This document shows, in pieces, positions 8,382 to 15,215 of a stretch of DNA of 26,870 bases. The stretch is from a virus. The translations under genes and the position numbers were made by a program. The notes beneath the pieces were generated by a model that was not told where the DNA came from, searched no databases, and saw only the letters and a program-made list of their open reading frames with translations. Numbering within the stretch: position 1 is the stretch's first letter; every line of letters starts with the position of its first letter. The stretch covers positions 1 to 26,870 of IMG/VR virus record IMGVR_UViG_3300037493_001858; one strand, 5' to 3'.

Positions 8382-8545
8382 GGTTTTTTCAGTTTTTCCA
8401 ATTGGTCAACTAATTTTTGACGTTTTTCCGACCAACTATCAATCATTTTTTGCGTTGTTTTTTTTTGTTGTTCCAATTGATTGATTAATCGATCGGCGTG
8501 TTCAATTCCGTTTTGAATTGAATTCGATGTGTTGAATAGGTTCAT
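8378..8545 (-). CDS. Short coiled-coil protein
   Basis: This 55-residue gene is clearly framed by four-base ATGA overlaps at both ends (8545-8542 and 8381-8378). The sequence is almost entirely helical and charged with heptad-like spacing (ADRLINQLEQQKKTTQKM, then WSEKRQKLVDQLEKLKK), so it probably forms a coiled coil. It has no signal peptide or membrane segment. It follows a gene for a small membrane protein. Function is unknown; a helper or adaptor role is conceivable but not shown. Confidence 0.78.
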   Translation of the reverse strand: MNLFNTSNSIQNGIEHADRLINQLEQQKKTTQKMIDSWSEKRQKLVDQLEKLKKP

Positions 8546-8790
8546 ATATTTTTTTCAAATTGCGATTGAATGAAATCCGACTTTCGAATTTTCGACCATT
8601 GGTTTTTAATGTTTTGTGTTCGAATCTGTTCAAAAATCATTTGCAATGATCCGGCCGTTCCGGAATAAACCAAAACGATTTTGGAAATGTAAATGGCCAA
8701 TGTTAAAATGGCAATTGTAATAATTGCAACCGTTGAAATTGGAATTGTCCAAATCAATGATATTTTTTCGATGATGTTTAATTTTTTCAT
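8542..8790 (-). CDS. Small inner-membrane protein
   Basis: The 82-residue product has one long hydrophobic stretch at about residues 13-40 (LIWTIPISTVAIITIAIL through LAIYISKIVLVYSG), enough for one long or two short membrane spans. A basic, soluble C-terminal tail follows (MIFEQIRTQNIKNQWSKIRK). It overlaps its neighbours at both ends by four bases. The size and layout could suit an antiholin, a superinfection-exclusion factor or a replication anchor, but nothing in the sequence decides between these. It lies in the early region, away from the endolysin. Confidence 0.75.
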   Translation of the reverse strand: MKKLNIIEKISLIWTIPISTVAIITIAILTLAIYISKIVLVYSGTAGSLQMIFEQIRTQNIKNQWSKIRKSDFIQSQFEKNI

Positions 8791-9008
8791 AGTTCAAATG
8801 TTTCGTTGTAATATTTCAATGATGTTCGATTGTGAAATTTGGGAACACCGGTTTGTTGATCTGTTCGACCGTTTCTATATGCTTCAATTATTTGTTGTTT
8901 TTCCATTTCTTTGGCCTGGTTGATTGCCAATTTTAATATTTTGTCTTTCAAATCGACATCATTAAAAATCTGTTCAATCAACCATTCAACGGCCGTTTCT
9001 TTTTTCAT
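8787..9008 (-). CDS. Small conserved-looking phage protein, unknown function
   Basis: The 73-residue protein is helical and charged at its N-terminus (KKETAVEWLIEQIFNDV, ILKLAINQAKEMEKQQIIEAY) and ends in NGRTDQQTGVPKFHNRTSLKYYNETFEL. I recall the combination QAKEMEKQQIIxAY followed by a C-terminal YYNETF as widespread in small proteins of Bacteroidota phages, but know of no assigned function. It overlaps the next gene by four bases and has an A-rich rather than Shine-Dalgarno leader. Confidence 0.75.
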   Translation of the reverse strand: MKKETAVEWLIEQIFNDVDLKDKILKLAINQAKEMEKQQIIEAYRNGRTDQQTGVPKFHNRTSLKYYNETFEL

Positions 9009-9012
9009 GTGT

Positions 9013-9261
9013 TTAATTTATTAATAAAATGACAATGATTGATCCCGTCGCATAACCAAAACCCATACACATGGCAATTTTGAAACGTTCGGCGTTTGTT
9101 TTTGCTTCGATTTGATATTTGATAAATGGCAAACCTAAAAACGGGCCCACAAACGCCCAAAAAACCATTGGGATTGAATCTTTGTTTGCGACGGAACCAA
9201 TGTAAAATGTTGCGGCGATTTCAATGATTAAACTTGAAAAGAATAATATTAAAAATTTCAT
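9013..9261 (-). CDS. Small polytopic membrane protein
   Basis: The 82-residue protein has three hydrophobic segments: residues 2-22 (KFLILFFSSLIIEIAATFYI), about 30-49 (SIPMVFWAFVGPFLGLPFI) and the C-terminal 20 residues (MCMGFGYATGSIIVILLI). A positively charged loop (KYQIEAKTNAERFK) lies between the second and third. It is therefore an integral membrane protein with no signal for export. It sits between SSB and a small helical gene in the early region. No family was recognised; it could be a membrane-active early protein, which is speculation. Confidence 0.75.
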   Translation of the reverse strand: MKFLILFFSSLIIEIAATFYIGSVANKDSIPMVFWAFVGPFLGLPFIKYQIEAKTNAERFKIAMCMGFGYATGSIIVILLIN

Positions 9262-9264
9262 TTT

Positions 9265-9684
9265 TTAAAATGGTAGATCGCCGGATTCGGATTCAATTGA
9301 TTCCAAAAATGTTTGTGGTTGTGATTCCGGTTGTTGTTGAGGTTGATTTTTATTTGTTCCGAATTCGGAATCGCGTTCCAATGATGACATGATTTCGCAT
9401 TTTTCGCCGATGATTTGAATCGATTTTTGTTTGATTCCGTTTTTGTCGGTGTATTCATCAATTTCAATTTCGCCAACGATCAAAATTTTCATTCCTTTTT
9501 TGATGTAATTTTCGGCGAATTCGGCCGAATAACGAAATTGAATGATTCGAAACCATGTGGTTTTTTTTTCATCCTTAATTTTTTTAGTGACTGCGATGGA
9601 ATATTTCGCCGTTTTGATTCCGTTGGTTGATGTTGAAATTTCCGGATCCGATCCGACATTTCCGACAATTGTGATTTGGTTCAT
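9265..9684 (-). CDS. ssb: Single-stranded DNA-binding protein
   Basis: The 139-residue protein coats single-stranded DNA during phage replication and recombination. The N-terminal 100 residues form an OB fold recognisable from MNQITIVGNVGSDPEI, the aromatic-containing TTWFRIIQF and the strand segment GMKILIVGEIEIDEYTDKNG. This is followed by a disordered Gln/Pro-rich linker (PQQQPESQPQ) and the acidic tip ending SGDLPF, the conserved SSB C-terminal tail that recruits partner proteins. The gene is intact and of normal length. It overlaps the upstream gene as ATGA, and lies in a replication block with a replisome-organiser-like gene and the annealase. Confidence 0.96.
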   Translation of the reverse strand: MNQITIVGNVGSDPEISTSTNGIKTAKYSIAVTKKIKDEKKTTWFRIIQFRYSAEFAENYIKKGMKILIVGEIEIDEYTDKNGIKQKSIQIIGEKCEIMSSLERDSEFGTNKNQPQQQPESQPQTFLESIESESGDLPF

Positions 9685-10007
9685 GGTTTTATGATTTTAA
9701 GTTGATTATTTGGTTGAATGATGTTTGATTGTTCAATGATTAATTGGTTTTGAATTAACCAGGATTCGAAATTCAATCCCATTGGATGAACGGCGCGATC
9801 TAATGGTTGACCGGATTCGTCGATTCGTTGGATTCCGTTTTCATCCATTGCCGGTTCAATTTTACATTCACGAATGAATTCGCGTTGTAAGAGCATCAAA
9901 ACGGCGGAGCCGAATTGAATTTGTTGTTGGTTTTTATTCATTGTTTTGGTTTTGGTGTTTGGATTATTGAATCGATTTCCATGAAATGGTTGTTTGTTTT
10001 TGGTCAT
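9681..10007 (-). CDS. Hypothetical protein upstream of SSB
   Basis: Up to 108 residues are encoded, starting at ATG 10007, which overlaps the upstream stop as ATGA. A second candidate start at ATG 9941 would remove 22 low-complexity residues (Asn/Lys/Thr-rich) and leave an 86-residue protein beginning MNKNQQQIQFG. The remaining part contains a short helix (SAVLMLLQREFIRE), an acidic loop (EPAMDENGIQRIDESGQPL) and a hydrophobic helix-like segment LNFESWLIQNQLIIEQ. No membrane segment or known motif is present. It is coupled to ssb by a four-base overlap, suggesting shared timing with replication. Confidence 0.7.
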   Translation of the reverse strand: MTKNKQPFHGNRFNNPNTKTKTMNKNQQQIQFGSAVLMLLQREFIRECKIEPAMDENGIQRIDESGQPLDRAVHPMGLNFESWLIQNQLIIEQSNIIQPNNQLKIIKP

Positions 10008-10882
10008 TGTTTCAATTTTAATTGTTCAATAATTTCAATGAAATCGACATTGTTGTTTTTTAGTTTTTCAAAATATTCACGAATTGCGATTTCACGCGAT
10101 TTGGATTGAACCATGTCATTGAATTCGATGTGGCGTTCGCCGTTTTCGATTGTTTCAATTATTTTTCGCGCGTGTTGCACCTGGGACAATTTATTGAATG
10201 ACGCCGATTTTAATTCACCTTTCACGATTGGTTCGGCCCTCAAATATATTTCCCGTTTTTCGTTTAATGTCAACGCAATCAATCCCAATTCATTTTCCAA
10301 TGTATCGAAAACCGTTCGTGTTGAAATGGTTCCCCAATTGATTAAATGTTTTTCATTGAATTCAATCCATTTTTTGACGATGCAATCATCGACGAATTGC
10401 CAAAACAATCGTTTTTTTGTTTCCGGTGTTGGTTCCAATGGATCGGCCCGTTCATTCAATTGTTGGTTGAATTCCTTTTGGGCCGAATTTTTAATTTTTT
10501 GGAATGCGTTCATGACATCGGCAAAATAAACCGCGTTGAAATTTTGATAATGCGTCAAATCCACGTTTAATTTTTGCGCGGCCGCCATTCGAAATGCCAA
10601 TTTCATTTCATCGGTGTTGAATCCTTTCATTTCGGTTTTGATGAAATCGATTAGAACGGCCTTTTGTAGATCGGACGGCAAATTTTCCGCTTTCAAACCT
10701 ATCAACGCGAAAATATATCGCAATGATTGTTTGATTGGTTCGACATCGTCCAAATCGCGAATTTTGATTCCGGTGTTGGCGGCGATTAAAATTTCACGCG
10801 CGTTAAAACTCACGAATTGCATCGTCGAAATTTGGTTTTGAATTTCGATTTCCGTTTGTTGTTTGATTATTTGATTTTCCAT
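10004..10882 (-). CDS. Replication-module protein of unknown function
   Basis: The 292-residue protein is mostly alpha-helical. A central block (about residues 88-135, including DEMKLAFRMAAAQKLNVDLT and YFADVMNAFQKIKN) resembles a conserved block I recall in Bacteroidota phage replication regions. The first 80 residues overlap in part with the end of the upstream replisome-organiser-like gene (80-base overlap). The leader just before ATG 10882 carries the AATCAAATCAA element seen at several early genes, which supports this start despite the overlap. A helicase-loading or primosome role would fit its neighbours but is only inferred from context. No Walker motif or metal site was seen. Confidence 0.72.
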   Translation of the reverse strand: MENQIIKQQTEIEIQNQISTMQFVSFNAREILIAANTGIKIRDLDDVEPIKQSLRYIFALIGLKAENLPSDLQKAVLIDFIKTEMKGFNTDEMKLAFRMAAAQKLNVDLTHYQNFNAVYFADVMNAFQKIKNSAQKEFNQQLNERADPLEPTPETKKRLFWQFVDDCIVKKWIEFNEKHLINWGTISTRTVFDTLENELGLIALTLNEKREIYLRAEPIVKGELKSASFNKLSQVQHARKIIETIENGERHIEFNDMVQSKSREIAIREYFEKLKNNNVDFIEIIEQLKLKQ

Positions 10883-11609
10883 TTGATTTGATTTTGAGCC
10901 AATTTTTAATTGTTAAATTTACGGATGTATATTTTGAAACCAACGGTTTGAAATTTTCCATTTGATCCAAAACGTCACAAATATTTTGAAACGATTCCAA
11001 TGTCATGATTTTTTCGGATTGTTCAAAATTGATTTGCGTTTTCATTTTTTTTATGTTGGGACAATTTTCATCAATATAAATCATCAAATTGTTTTTTCGT
11101 TCATCAATATTAATACTATTAATATTGTTTAATGAAGATGAAAATGAAGATGAAAATGAAGGGGTTTGATTTTGGTTGTTGGTTTGCTTATCCAAACGAT
11201 TAACCAAATTTGAACCTTTCGATTTTTTTTCCATCAATTTTGGATTCCCTCCTAATTGACCAACATCGCGTCGAATTTGACGAATGCGTTCATCGTTGAC
11301 CATTCGTTTTGAAAAATATCGGTTTTTTTCGTCCAACTTTAGTATTCCGAATTTCGTCAGTTCATCGAATGTTTTTTTGAACTTTTTTTGACTTAATCCG
11401 GTCAACTTTTGGATTCCTTTTGAATCCAAAATGTGTTCATTTATCATCAAAACACCGATTTCATCCGACAAAAACATGATTGACAATAAATCAATCCAAA
11501 CGCCGCGTGTTTCATGGGAACACATTCGCAATGATGGATCTGTTAACCAATCGGCCGCGTAAAATTGAAACGCCGGTGAACGTTCGCGTGAATTTTTTTT
11601 GAATGTCAT
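10803..11609 (-). CDS. Replisome-organiser-like protein (DnaD/DUF1376-like N-terminus)
   Basis: The 268-residue protein begins with a block typical of phage replication initiators of this class: SPAFQFYAADWLTDPSLRMC, then GVWIDLLSIMFLSDEIGVL and a winged-helix-like segment IQKLTGLSQKKFKKTFDEL with TKFGILKLDEKNRYFSKRM. A low-complexity linker follows (Asn/Ser-rich, including SFSSSFSSSLNNINSIN), then a C-terminal helical part. In known phages such proteins bind the origin and recruit the helicase loader. The start ATG 11609 overlaps the previous stop as ATGA, and the 3' end overlaps the next gene by 80 bases. No origin iterons were identified inside the gene by eye. Confidence 0.75.
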   Translation of the reverse strand: MTFKKNSRERSPAFQFYAADWLTDPSLRMCSHETRGVWIDLLSIMFLSDEIGVLMINEHILDSKGIQKLTGLSQKKFKKTFDELTKFGILKLDEKNRYFSKRMVNDERIRQIRRDVGQLGGNPKLMEKKSKGSNLVNRLDKQTNNQNQTPSFSSSFSSSLNNINSINIDERKNNLMIYIDENCPNIKKMKTQINFEQSEKIMTLESFQNICDVLDQMENFKPLVSKYTSVNLTIKNWLKIKSNGKSNNQTTNGNRNSKPNFDDAIREF

Positions 11610-12025
11610 GATTGAATCGTTTTCATCAATTGGTCGAAACGTCCATCGCGAATTTTACGTTTTCCGGCGATCACATTATGAACGAACGTTCCGGAAAAAT
11701 CCGGATGTTGTGCAACAAAATTGCGCGTCGTTTTGAACCTGGTCAACAATTGAACGCGAATCATTTCGCGTTCATTGTCATTTATACATTCGTCACAATT
11801 TGGTTTCGGCGTTGATTCAATCAATTCATTCAATTGATTCAATATGAATTCGGTTTTGCGTTCCGACAATCGGCCATTGATGGCGTTGGTCGCCGTGAAA
11901 TAATTGAATTTCGTGATCCGACAAAAATTTTTGATGGATCCAAAATTTTCACGGATTTCATATTGTGTTGAAAATTGTTTATTTTTTGCGCCAATGCACG
12001 ACGGAAATTTGGTTTCGGTTTTCAT
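11606..12025 (-). CDS. Tandem helix-turn-helix DNA-binding protein
   Basis: The 139-residue protein contains two similar segments: residues 28-67 (starting FGSIKNFCRITKF and including NAINGRLSERKTEF) and 97-136 (starting FKTTRNFVAQHPDF and including NVIAGKRKIRDGRF). They align with one single-residue gap and share the FxxxxNF start, the N-x-I-x-G core and a following basic stretch, all in the style of an XRE-like helix-turn-helix. A linker with a Cys pair (NCDEC) separates them. Two DNA-binding units in one chain would suit binding of direct repeats as a monomer. It lies between the annealase and the replisome-organiser-like gene with four-base overlaps, so it is likely an early regulator; its targets are unknown. 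Confidence 0.65.
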   Translation of the reverse strand: MKTETKFPSCIGAKNKQFSTQYEIRENFGSIKNFCRITKFNYFTATNAINGRLSERKTEFILNQLNELIESTPKPNCDECINDNEREMIRVQLLTRFKTTRNFVAQHPDFSGTFVHNVIAGKRKIRDGRFDQLMKTIQS

Positions 12026-12921
12026 TCGATTTCGGATATAATGTTCATTCGGTCGTTTGCCGCCATCAAAATGGCCGGTTCGGTTTCGTCGATTGTCAAA
12101 TCAATTATTTCATCGCATGTGGACGCGTTTTGTATTTTGACCAACATTTCAACATGTTTATCATGTTTCGATTCATCCACGGCGTTAATTTGGGCCTTTA
12201 TCGCGATTTTACGTTCCGACATGGTTTGTTTGAATTCCGGATTCCCTTGAAATTTTTCATTTGCTTTCCAAATTTGAATCAATTCATCGATTGATTCGGC
12301 GGAATTAACTTTTGAAATGATTGGGCCAATTGGTTCATCAACCGGTTGAATCGTGATTTTGGTGTCAACAACAACATGTTCGACATCCATCGCGTTCATT
12401 TCCTCGCGTGTGTATGGCATCCCCCCCAATTCATCGGAAAAACACAATCGAAATCCTTGGGCCATGGCCACTTTTTTCGTCATTGTAATCGGTTTTTCTT
12501 TCCAAAATTTGGTCGGTTGACCGTCACGGCGACGGCCAACGTATTCAATAAAATAAACGTCATGGATGAACGGATGTTCGAAATCCTTTCGGTGAATTTT
12601 GATCCTGGCCATCAACGTCGAATTTTCGATGTTTTTCCAATCAACGGTTCCAAATGTTTCAACGTGCCATCCGGACAATAATCCCGAACGTTCGGCGCGT
12701 TTGATGTACGTTTCGAATCCAACAATGACCGAAAATTGATCGCCATATTTTGATGCGTAAATTTCGCGCTTAAATGGATTCAATCCGAACGATTGGGCGA
12801 TTTCAACAAATTGTTGGAATTCATTCGAATTTAGGTTGTTTCCCATTCCCATCGCGTTCAAATACGTTTGTAATTTTTCAACGTCGATTGGTGTTTGATT
12901 TGATTTTTGAATTGCTTTCAT
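12022..12921 (-). CDS. RecT/Redbeta-family single-strand annealing protein
   Basis: The 299-residue protein catalyses annealing of complementary single strands in phage recombination. The N-terminal half shows the family signature: FVEIAQSFGLNPFKREIYAS, YGDQFSVIVGFETYIKRAER and GWHVETFG, followed by FWKEKPITMTKKVAMAQGFR and FSDELGGMPYTREEM, which match the lambda Bet type. The C-terminal third is helical and less conserved. I chose ATG 12921. An upstream TTG at 12972 in the same frame is part of the promoter -33 element and would lie before the transcription start. The leader carries AATCAAATCAAATCAATC. No YqaJ/lambda-Exo-type exonuclease partner is visible in the window. Confidence 0.9.
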   Translation of the reverse strand: MKAIQKSNQTPIDVEKLQTYLNAMGMGNNLNSNEFQQFVEIAQSFGLNPFKREIYASKYGDQFSVIVGFETYIKRAERSGLLSGWHVETFGTVDWKNIENSTLMARIKIHRKDFEHPFIHDVYFIEYVGRRRDGQPTKFWKEKPITMTKKVAMAQGFRLCFSDELGGMPYTREEMNAMDVEHVVVDTKITIQPVDEPIGPIISKVNSAESIDELIQIWKANEKFQGNPEFKQTMSERKIAIKAQINAVDESKHDKHVEMLVKIQNASTCDEIIDLTIDETEPAILMAANDRMNIISEIE

Positions 12922-12940
12922 GATTGATTTGATTTGATTT
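12922..12940 (-). repeat. (AATC/AAATC)n leader of the annealase gene
   Basis: The minus strand immediately before the start codon is built from AAATC and AATC units. Similar leaders precede other early genes (starts at 10882, 13463, 14303, 14617 and 15215). No Shine-Dalgarno sequence is present, so this element probably contributes to ribosome access by staying unstructured; a protein-binding role is possible. Confidence 0.6.
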
Positions 12941-12943
12941 TTG

Positions 12944-12972
12944 CAAATATAATGATTATTTAATTCAAACAA
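12944..12972 (-). promoter_or_regulatory. Bacteroidota-type promoter for the annealase operon
   Basis: On the minus strand TTG (12972-12970) is followed by 18 bases and TATATTTG (12951-12944), matching the Bacteroidota consensus of TTG about 19 bases before TAnnTTTG. It sits in the short gap after the gene ending at 12984. The predicted transcript starts about 16 bases before ATG 12921, which excludes the upstream TTG as a start codon. The -33 region shares the string TTGTTTGAATT with the promoter at 15722-15751. Confidence 0.68.
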
Positions 12973-12983
12973 TAATTGTTTGA

Positions 12984-13463
12984 TTATTTTGCCAATGAAA
13001 TTTCAACGGTTGTTTTTGATGATTTGATTGGCGGAAAAACATCAATCAATTCACCGGTGTCCGGAATGGCGATTTGCGTCGATTTTTTGATTGTTTTCAA
13101 TGTGGTTTCGAATTCCTTTCGTTCGTCGGTCGCCAATTGTTCGGCGTGTTTCAAATCGTTCCACATTGGCGTTTGGCTGAAATCATATTTCACGGCCGTT
13201 TCCTTATGTTTGAACGTCACACCGAATTTCGTCACGCCGGTTCGTGATTCGGGCCCGTACAAATCCAATTCATCAATGGCGCGTTCCCTCAATTGATTTT
13301 TGGCGTTTTCAATAACCTGGCTAATGAATTCCATTCGGGCCAATATGGTCAATGTGTCGACATGTCCATCGTCATTCACTTGAATGATCATGTTCGCCAA
13401 TTCGGCGGCGCGTGATTTTGACAATTGTTGTTCGTCGTTTGCGATTTCCAATAAATTTTTCAT
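12984..13463 (-). CDS. Hypothetical protein upstream of the annealase
   Basis: The 159-residue protein is charged and helical at its N-terminus (SKSRAAELANMIIQVN, MEFISQVIENAKNQLRERAI), with a central segment SRTGVTKFGVTFKHKETAVKYDF that looks beta-rich, followed by a helical stretch (DLKHAEQLATDERKEFETTL). I recall proteins with a similar KYDFS-x-W pattern next to RecT-type genes in Bacteroidota phages, without a known function. The start at 13463 follows a leader containing AAATCAAATC. No catalytic motif was recognised. A recombination accessory role would fit its position but is inference. Confidence 0.75.
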   Translation of the reverse strand: MKNLLEIANDEQQLSKSRAAELANMIIQVNDDGHVDTLTILARMEFISQVIENAKNQLRERAIDELDLYGPESRTGVTKFGVTFKHKETAVKYDFSQTPMWNDLKHAEQLATDERKEFETTLKTIKKSTQIAIPDTGELIDVFPPIKSSKTTVEISLAK

Positions 13464-13464
13464 G

Positions 13465-13827
13465 TTAAATTGATTTGATTTTTGTGATTAATATGTCGGA
13501 AAGGATTCGGCCAACATTCCCGAATTGTTTTTTTTGCAAATATTGAATGATTGATAAATTTTTGATCGTCCCCAATTTAATTTCGTTGATTGGTTTCCCG
13601 AATAAATTATCACGATTAATGTTTGTGATTAGGAAATCGATTTCCATTTTACCGACCATTCCAAACAATGATGAAAATGTACTATTTTCGTCGATCATGT
13701 TGGCGATTTTGGTTTCGCCTTGGTGTTTGATTCGGTCGATGTATTCATCGACCGTTTCGTTTGATTGAAATTCCATGAAATCATTTGAACTCACAATCGT
13801 TCCGTCGTTCATTATGAAAAATGTCAT
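13465..13827 (-). CDS. Hypothetical protein
   Basis: The 120-residue product starts at ATG 13827, overlapping the previous gene as ATGA; an internal Met at residue 6 is an alternative start. It mixes hydrophobic helices with charged turns (VDEYIDRIKHQGETKIANMI, NLSIIQYLQKKQFGNVGRIL) and has no signal peptide or clear membrane span. The codon use resembles that of neighbouring early genes. No family was recognised, and it lies in a run of small accessory genes between the early promoter and the recombination genes. Confidence 0.72.
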   Translation of the reverse strand: MTFFIMNDGTIVSSNDFMEFQSNETVDEYIDRIKHQGETKIANMIDENSTFSSLFGMVGKMEIDFLITNINRDNLFGKPINEIKLGTIKNLSIIQYLQKKQFGNVGRILSDILITKIKSI

Positions 13828-14303
13828 GATTCAAATTTTGATTTGATAAATGAACACGCGTCAACCAGGGTTTCGAATTGTTGTGAAATCAAAATGTCGA
13901 ATGTGAATTGATTTTCAACGATTGAAATCAAATGGCCGTTTTTTTCCCAAATTTCAATTTTGCCGTCGAACATTGGCATTCGTCGCGCGTCAATGGATCG
14001 TAAAAAGAAACGCAATTTTCGCAAATGATCCGGTTTCATTTCATAATTGTCAACGTCGTTCAATGGTTGAATTTCGGATCCGGTTGTTTCCAAAACAACG
14101 GTTGTTTTTTTATCATCGGATTTGGCGGAAAAAACCAATTGTGGGACATAATTCGTCAATGAATGGATGTCGTAACCATGGCCGCGAAAATCGTTGATTC
14201 CATGTTCGGAAATTGTTTTCATGAAAAATTCGAACGATTGTTCCCAATTTTTCAAATCGACTTTAATTTTTGATTTTGGTGTTTTGATTGTGATTTTATA
14301 CAT
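13824..14303 (-). CDS. Hypothetical protein
   Basis: The 159-residue protein starts at ATG 14303 behind a leader of AATC/AAATC units. The N-terminus is a Lys/Ile-alternating beta strand (YKITIKTPKSKIKVDL), followed by a helical stretch (WEQSFEFFMKTISEHG), a mixed region, and HLRKLRFFLRSIDARRMP near residues 93-110. The C-terminus includes QQFETLVDACSFIKSKFES. It is soluble and of mixed charge. No known motif was identified. It overlaps the next gene by four bases. Confidence 0.72.
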   Translation of the reverse strand: MYKITIKTPKSKIKVDLKNWEQSFEFFMKTISEHGINDFRGHGYDIHSLTNYVPQLVFSAKSDDKKTTVVLETTGSEIQPLNDVDNYEMKPDHLRKLRFFLRSIDARRMPMFDGKIEIWEKNGHLISIVENQFTFDILISQQFETLVDACSFIKSKFES

Positions 14304-14323
14304 GATTGATTGATTTGATTGAT
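14304..14323 (-). repeat. (AATC/AAATC)n leader
   Basis: The whole gap between the stop of the upstream gene and ATG 14303 consists of AATC and AAATC units on the minus strand. It is one of six such leaders in the early region. Confidence 0.55.
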
Positions 14324-14617
14324 TTATGAAATTTGAATTAAAAATGATTCGATTTCGTCACCGGTTAAAATTGTCGCATGTGCCGCGTCGTAATTCAATC
14401 CCCAATTCGACAAATTGTCGAACATGTTCCGGATCGGTTCGTCGGAATATAATTCACGGGCAATTTTGGCCAGGTATTCACGCGCGTCCTCCACGGTGTT
14501 AAAATGTTGCCAACATACTAATTGACCAAATATTGTTTTTGAGTGTTCCAAACGGAACGATTTGGCGGAATTATATTGATAAGGTGTCGCCGCGAATGTT
14601 TTGATTAATGCGTTCAT
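14324..14617 (-). CDS. Hypothetical protein
   Basis: The 97-residue protein starts at ATG 14617 after a leader with AATCAAATCAA. Its N-terminal half contains SAKSFRLEHSKTIFGQLVCW, and the central part HFNTVEDAREYLAKIARELY looks like a helix following a short strand. This gives a small alpha/beta appearance. The C-terminus is TILTGDEIESFLIQI. There is no signal peptide, membrane span or metal site. It lies among small accessory early genes; function is unknown. Confidence 0.72.
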   Translation of the reverse strand: MNALIKTFAATPYQYNSAKSFRLEHSKTIFGQLVCWQHFNTVEDAREYLAKIARELYSDEPIRNMFDNLSNWGLNYDAAHATILTGDEIESFLIQIS

Positions 14618-14640
14618 TTGATTTGATTTTATTTGTTTGG
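14618..14640 (-). repeat. A-rich/AATCAAATC leader
   Basis: The minus strand before ATG 14617 reads as AAAC- and AAATC-type units ending directly at the start codon. It carries no Shine-Dalgarno sequence. It belongs with the other early-gene leaders of this composition. Confidence 0.5.
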
Positions 14641-14643
14641 TTT

Positions 14644-14829
14644 TTATTTAATTGATTTGATTTGAATCCATCGCCATCGATACCCGAAAAACTTTAAAAA
14701 TCCAACGAATTCAACACATTCGTTCAATGTCATTGGACGCGTTTTGTCCAATTCCGGATTGTCAACCAATTCGAAAACAACCATGTGGTTGAATTCGTTT
14801 TCCGGTTCGAACAAATTAATCGTTTTCAT
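14644..14829 (-). CDS. Small hypothetical protein
   Basis: I place the start at ATG 14829, giving 61 residues beginning MKTINLFEPENEF. ATGs at 14856 and 14853 would add nine or eight residues of Lys/Thr-rich sequence but lie deeper in the upstream gene. The sequence contains HMVVFELVDNPELD, TLNECVEFVGFLKFFGYRW and a basic end (WRWIQIKSIK). It is soluble and of mixed alpha/beta character. It overlaps the 3' end of the preceding zinc-finger-like gene by 14 bases, so translation may be coupled. No function can be given. Confidence 0.65.
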   Translation of the reverse strand: MKTINLFEPENEFNHMVVFELVDNPELDKTRPMTLNECVEFVGFLKFFGYRWRWIQIKSIK

Positions 14830-14983
14830 TTTCCTCGTTTTCGTCGTTTTCATCATCGTCGTTTATTGGTTCGCATCCATCGCCATCGCAATGGGAACAT
14901 TCAACCTGGTATGATTGGCGTTCGTCATGATCGAAATCCCAATCGAATCCGGCGCCGTTGCATTGTGAACATATTTCCTCCAT
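14816..14983 (-). CDS. Small DnaJ-like zinc-finger protein
   Basis: The 55-residue product starts at ATG 14983 and ends at 14816. It contains two CxxCxGxG-type knuckles, CSQCNGAG (residues 5-12) and CSHCDGDG (29-36), plus a nearby cysteine (GCEP, C37). This is the pattern of the DnaJ central zinc-binding domain reduced to one module. The C-terminal third is extremely acidic (Asp/Glu/Asn repeats from residue 42). Such a protein probably binds one zinc ion and may act as a small chaperone-like or protein-binding module. The gene follows an intergenic hairpin, and its 3' end overlaps the next gene. Its real status rests on the motif, normal codon use and exact fit between neighbours. Confidence 0.7.
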   Translation of the reverse strand: MEEICSQCNGAGFDWDFDHDERQSYQVECSHCDGDGCEPINDDDENDENEENEND

Positions 14984-15000
14984 GATATTTTTTTTAATTG

Positions 15001-15019
15001 GGGCCGGATTTTCCGGCCC
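15001..15019 (-). other. Intergenic RNA hairpin (copy 2)
   Basis: On the minus strand GGGCCGG, a five-base AAAAT loop and CCGGCCC form a 7-bp GC-rich stem, flanked by AATCAC before and CAAT after. It lies 8 bases after the stop of the upstream gene and 17 bases before ATG 14983. There is no following U-run, so it is not a standard terminator. It resembles the hairpin at 15246-15263 in stem, flanks and position. Confidence 0.65.
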
Positions 15020-15026
15020 GTGATTG

Positions 15027-15215
15027 TTATATTTTTATTTTGTTTTGTTGATGAACATTTTCATTAAAAAATTCGATCGGAATTTTAGATGATGAATGAA
15101 ATCCCTCGCATCTAATGAGAACATATTTTTCTGTTATTTTTCTAATTTCCCATTTTTGGCCATCAATTGTTGTAATTACATTTTCGTTTATAACGTTTAT
15201 ATCTCTTTTTTTCAT
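15027..15215 (-). CDS. Small hypothetical protein
   Basis: The 62-residue product starts at ATG 15215, behind an AATC-rich leader and a strong hairpin. It looks like a small beta-barrel-type protein, with alternating strands (INVINENVITTIDGQKWEIR, KITEKYVLIRCEGF, SKIPIEFFNENV). The DNA is AT-rich and includes more AG/CT dinucleotides than most of the window, as in the upstream gene, so both may be recent acquisitions. No family was recognised. Confidence 0.68.
   Translation of the reverse strand: MKKRDINVINENVITTIDGQKWEIRKITEKYVLIRCEGFHSSSKIPIEFFNENVHQQNKIKI

Noticed and set aside
9258-9476. Minus-strand frame overlapping ssb
   Set aside because: Asn/His/Lys low-complexity sequence in a different frame of an intact SSB gene.
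12922-12972. TTG start at 12972 for the annealase
   Set aside because: The TTG is the -33 element of a good promoter; family alignment and leader support ATG 12921.
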